Shown here: positions 60,893 through 64,000 of the stretch, piece by piece
Position numbering within the stretch: the first letter of the stretch is position 1
Layout: each line of letters begins with the position of its first letter
DNA from: Molossus alvarezi
Taxonomy: Eukaryota; Chordata; Mammalia; Chiroptera; Molossidae
Assembly: GCA_037176705.1 (NCBI GenBank)
Contig: CM073885.1
Location: 93,062,501-93,126,500, forward strand
Length of the DNA stretch: 64,000 nucleotides
Reading direction: 5' to 3'
Notes under the pieces: generated by a model
Databases searched by the model: none
What the model was told of the DNA's origin: nothing
The model's input: the letters and a program-made list of their open reading frames with translations, nothing else
Translations under genes and position numbers: made by a program

Positions 60893-61265
60893 GACTGACT
60901 TAATTTGGTAAAGTCTGAGACAGCACCTGACACATAATTGTGAGATTAACAAATGTTAGTTTTTGTTGTCAAATTCAACTCGTAATAATGTAGATTAGAT
61001 CATCTCTGTTAATCTTGCCTATTATTCCCAAAGCCTGCCAGTAATAAACACCAGACTTCTTTGCTCCAGTATCAGCTAAGAAAAAGAGATGTGGAATATT
61101 GTCAGCTTTCGGCCTCCATTAACTTACATGAACAATGACATTTATGCCCAGTTTTCTGAGTTCTTATGAAAACCAACTGATGTAGTACATTAAATTAATT
61201 TGGTCAAAATCCCAAACAAACAAAAAAACTAAAAACATTAAATCATTTGCATATAATACCTTAGG
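60893..61265. other. No gene seen; weak L2-like text
   Basis: CAGCACCTGACACATAATTG near 60920 is L2-like but very short. Nothing else recognised. Confidence 0.4.
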
Positions 61266-62575
61266 AACAGCTGAAAAAGATTAATAACTGGGACAATTTA
61301 AATGGCAGTATCCAAACTAAAAAGCTCTGCACAGCAGAAGAAACGAGCAGTAAAATGAAGACAGAACCCAGTTTGGGAGAACAAATTTGCCACTGATGCA
61401 TCTGGTATAAAGCGTTAATCTCCAAAATATATAAAGTACTCATATAACTGAACAAAAGGAAGACAAATGATCCCATTAAAAATGGGCAGAGTGTATTAAC
61501 TAAGATATCCTGATTTGACTGAGGTACCTGCAGCAACCGACTTTTCACTATTAGGCACAGGGGGCTCAAGAAACAAATTAAGTTCAAGTATTTTTGTTTA
61601 GAGGTGGGGTTGTTTACTTATTTGCATAAAAACTGCTTCATAGCAAAGGGCATCATAAATAAAGTCAAGAGACAGAAAAGTTAAAAAAAAAAAAGGGCAG
61701 AGGACCAGAATACACACTTCTCCAAAGAGCACATATAAATGGCCAAGAGATATATGAAAAATGCTGTAAGTCACTAATCATCAGAGAGATGCAAATTAAA
61801 ATAACAATGAGGTACCACCTTACAACCTGCCAGAATGGCTGCCATCAGTAAATCAATAAAAAGTGCTGGCAATGATGTGAAGAAAAGGGTACCCTAGTGC
61901 ACTGCTGGTGGGAATGCAGACTGGTGCAGCCACTATGGAAAACAGCATAGCGTTTTCTCAAAAAATTACAACTTGAACTGCCATTTGACCCAGTGATACC
62001 ACTCCTAGGAATATACCCTAAGAATTCTGAAACACTAGTCAGGAAGAATATATGCACCCCTTTGTTCATAACAGTGCTTTTCACAATAGCTAAGACCTGA
62101 AAACAATCTAAGTGCCCATCGGTATATGTACCAGCTGTGGTACGCATGCACATTGGAACACTACGTAGTTGTAAGAAAGAGAAATCTCTTACCCTCTGAG
62201 ACAGCATGGATGAACCTGGAGAGTATTATGCTAAGAGAAATAAGCCAATCAGAGAAAGACAAACATTACATGATCTCACTTATATGTGGAATCTAATGAA
62301 CAACATAAACTGATAGACTAAATAGATCCAGAGACATGGAAGTAGGAAACAGATTGACAAATCTCAGTGGGTAGGGAGAAGGAGAGTAGGAAGAGATTAA
62401 TTGAAGAATTTATATGAATATGTGCAAAGCCCCTGGACACAGACTATAGGGTGGTAAAGGCCTGGGTCAGGTGAGAACTGGGAGGAGGGGGACAAGGGAC
62501 AGAAAAATGGGGGACATCTGTAATACAACAATACAAATTTAAAAAATTAAAATAAATAAATAAATAAATGACAGT
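61266..62575 (+). mobile_element. Older L1, 5'-truncated, plus strand
   Basis: ORF2 C-terminal region in order (AAAAAGCTCTGCACAGCAG, ATGCAAATTAAAATAACAATGA, TGCACTGCTGGTGGGAATGC, the AATATACCC block and CATGATCTCACTTATATGTGGAAT), then a 3' UTR and (TAAA)n tail to about 62570. Frames are broken throughout. It is interrupted by an insert at 61492-61694. Confidence 0.88.
61492..61694 (+). mobile_element. Retroposed transcript 3' end of unknown origin inside L1
   Basis: A 203-base insert with no match to Ves or to the local L1 3' ends. AATAAA at 61658-61663 lies about 20 bases before a 12-A tail starting at 61683. GGGCAGAG at 61484-61491 and 61695-61702 is duplicated, and the left site reads TTAAAAATGGGCAGAG, an L1-endonuclease-type target. 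This is the form of a 5'-truncated processed pseudogene or a non-Ves retroposon. The last 60 bases have some L1-like flavour (GCTTCATAGCAAAGGGCATC), so a chimera with L1 is possible. Confidence 0.65.
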
Positions 62576-64000
62576 TTCTGGAAAAATAAAATGGAAAACC
62601 CAAATAATTAACATAATTAAAAATATTTGAGATTCACAGAGAATAATTCCAGAAACTTCATTTACTATCTATGCTGCAGAGAGAGTGCAAAGAAGAAAAG
62701 GATCAGTGGTACCAGAGCCTTTAAAAAATAAAGATAACTTTTCCCAAATCAAGACATCTGATGGTGTAGATGAGGAAGACAGGAAGATAGACCACCTTAA
62801 GTTTTAGAATTTCCAGGAGGAGCAAAATAAGATCTAGACATAAAAAACATTGCTTTAAAATTTTAAAACTGGGTAGCTGGGTGAAATTGCAGATTAGCCA
62901 TAAGTAAAAATAGATATAATATAGTAAAAGATGAATCTGAAGAAATTTTCTAGAATCAAATATTAATTTATAAACCAATCAAATTAAAGAAAGATTTAAA
63001 ATATGAAAAATAGAATGAAAAGAGCTAAAGAGAGGCCTTGAAGAAACTAAGGATGATATAAAATAATTATTTTTAGAAATAATGGCTAAGAATGTTCCAT
63101 AATTGAAGAAAAACATGAACTCTTAGATTTGAGAAAAACACAAAAGCAGGATACCTACCTAGACAGACATGAATATAACTACAGAAACCAAGGGCAATGA
63201 CACAGTATAAAGTAGCTGAAGGGAAAAGACAGATTATCTACAAACAAATGAAAATGAACAGCAAAAGCTGCATTAATACAAGGGATCATGAACAAAAACC
63301 TTTACAATTGAGTGGTTTTTATTACTATTTTTATATTCAGGAAATTGAGAAAATAAATGATAAATGTTTGAATACACATATAATCGCAATCTATATAGCC
63401 ATAAAAGTAAAAAAAAAAAAAAAAAAATAGAGCCAAAGTTATCAACATAATAATCATTTTTATGCAGAATAATAGGCATTCATAAAGGTAAATATATCTA
63501 TGTGAGAGGAATTCCCAAGTTAGTGTAACAAGGTTTCAAACTATGCAAGTCCATGCTATCTGGGGAAGGGGTGGGGTTATAAAAGGTTCAGCCAAAAAGC
63601 AAGGTTACTCTGTTTTCCTCCAGCATTGCCCAGGGGGGTGGGTGCTGGCCAGCAGACACACATTTCTGGTCAGCCTAACAGACCCCACCCTGCAGTGACC
63701 CCCGGAGCATCACCACACCATCGCCTCGGGCATAAGGTCACTCAACAAACACTCCTCCCAATTACATTTAATTTTAAGGAGAAATGAAGAAGGAAAAAGA
63801 CCAAAACGAGAGGGGACTAAACGTTGAAGATTTCATTATCAATATTATTTATTGTGAAAGTCCTGTGGAAGGAAAGAGGGCAATGGGGCCACCGTATAAG
63901 TCAGTTCAAGGAGGGACAATGCTGCCTCTAGAATTTGCAGAGCAGGCCCAGCAAAGGAAATAAAAACTAGATAATGCCACTGAAGTGAGAGCACAACATT
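62576..64000. other. No gene seen; A-run and a GC-rich patch near the end
   Basis: A-rich DNA to about 63530 (A-run at 63409-63427), then a GC-richer patch (63560-63740) with TTATAAAAGG at 63577. It could belong to an LTR or promoter-like element running off the window, but I cannot support a specific call. Confidence 0.4.

Noticed and set aside
63560..63740. Promoter or first exon at the right edge (TTATAAAAGG)
   Set aside because: A single TATA-like motif in a moderately GC-rich patch, with no downstream coding sequence or splice donor I could support.

Overview
The window looks like nuclear DNA from a yangochiropteran (vesper-type) bat. About twenty tRNA-derived SINEs of the bat Ves type lie on both strands. 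They have tRNA-like heads, a (CTCT)n tract on the element strand and an A-rich tail, and most have 10-18 bp target-site duplications. LINE-1 copies of several ages, LTRs and old L2 debris fill much of the rest. No host protein-coding gene could be recognised. Apart from LINE-1 frames, the open frames are short, lie inside repeats, or have no recognisable protein character. || Layout. 1-5.5 kb: two related LTRs (494-1133; 3326-4069), the second splitting an old L1 3' end, then a minus-strand solo LTR with a 6-bp duplication (4848-5287). 5.7-10.1 kb: a decayed minus-strand L1 with a chimeric or deleted middle, and a short L1 3' end. 10.3-13.9 kb: an ancient minus-strand L1 holding a SINE, two LTR-like inserts and a third related LTR, which itself holds a younger SINE. 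13.9-24.2 kb: mostly single-copy-looking AT-rich DNA with one minus-strand LTR (about 15838-16265) and two SINEs. 24.2-28.9 kb: a second minus-strand L1 whose ORF1 and ORF2 are joined by an internal deletion. 29-41 kb: SINEs, L2, microsatellites, a twin-primed L1 stub, and a short stretch (34.7-36.6 kb) with exon-like segments on the minus strand. 41.75-47.35 kb: a near-complete plus-strand L1 with tandem 5' monomers, an intact ORF1 and an ORF2 broken by only three nonsense codons. 47.4-56.8 kb: largely featureless, with L2 pieces, two SINEs and a TTTTA repeat. 56.8-59.9 kb: an ancient minus-strand L1 carrying a SINE-within-SINE nest, a MER2-like DNA transposon and other SINEs. 59.9-64 kb: an older plus-strand L1 with a small retroposed insert, then DNA with nothing I can name. 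|| How it works together: this is a record of retrotransposition, not a pathway. L1 ORF2p (endonuclease and reverse transcriptase) is the known source of the flanking duplications and A-tails, both for L1 itself and for the Ves SINEs and the small retroposed insert at 61492-61694. The nesting order gives relative ages: ancient L1, then LTRs and older SINEs, then young SINEs and the monomer-bearing L1. All family names come from sequence memory, not from a database search.
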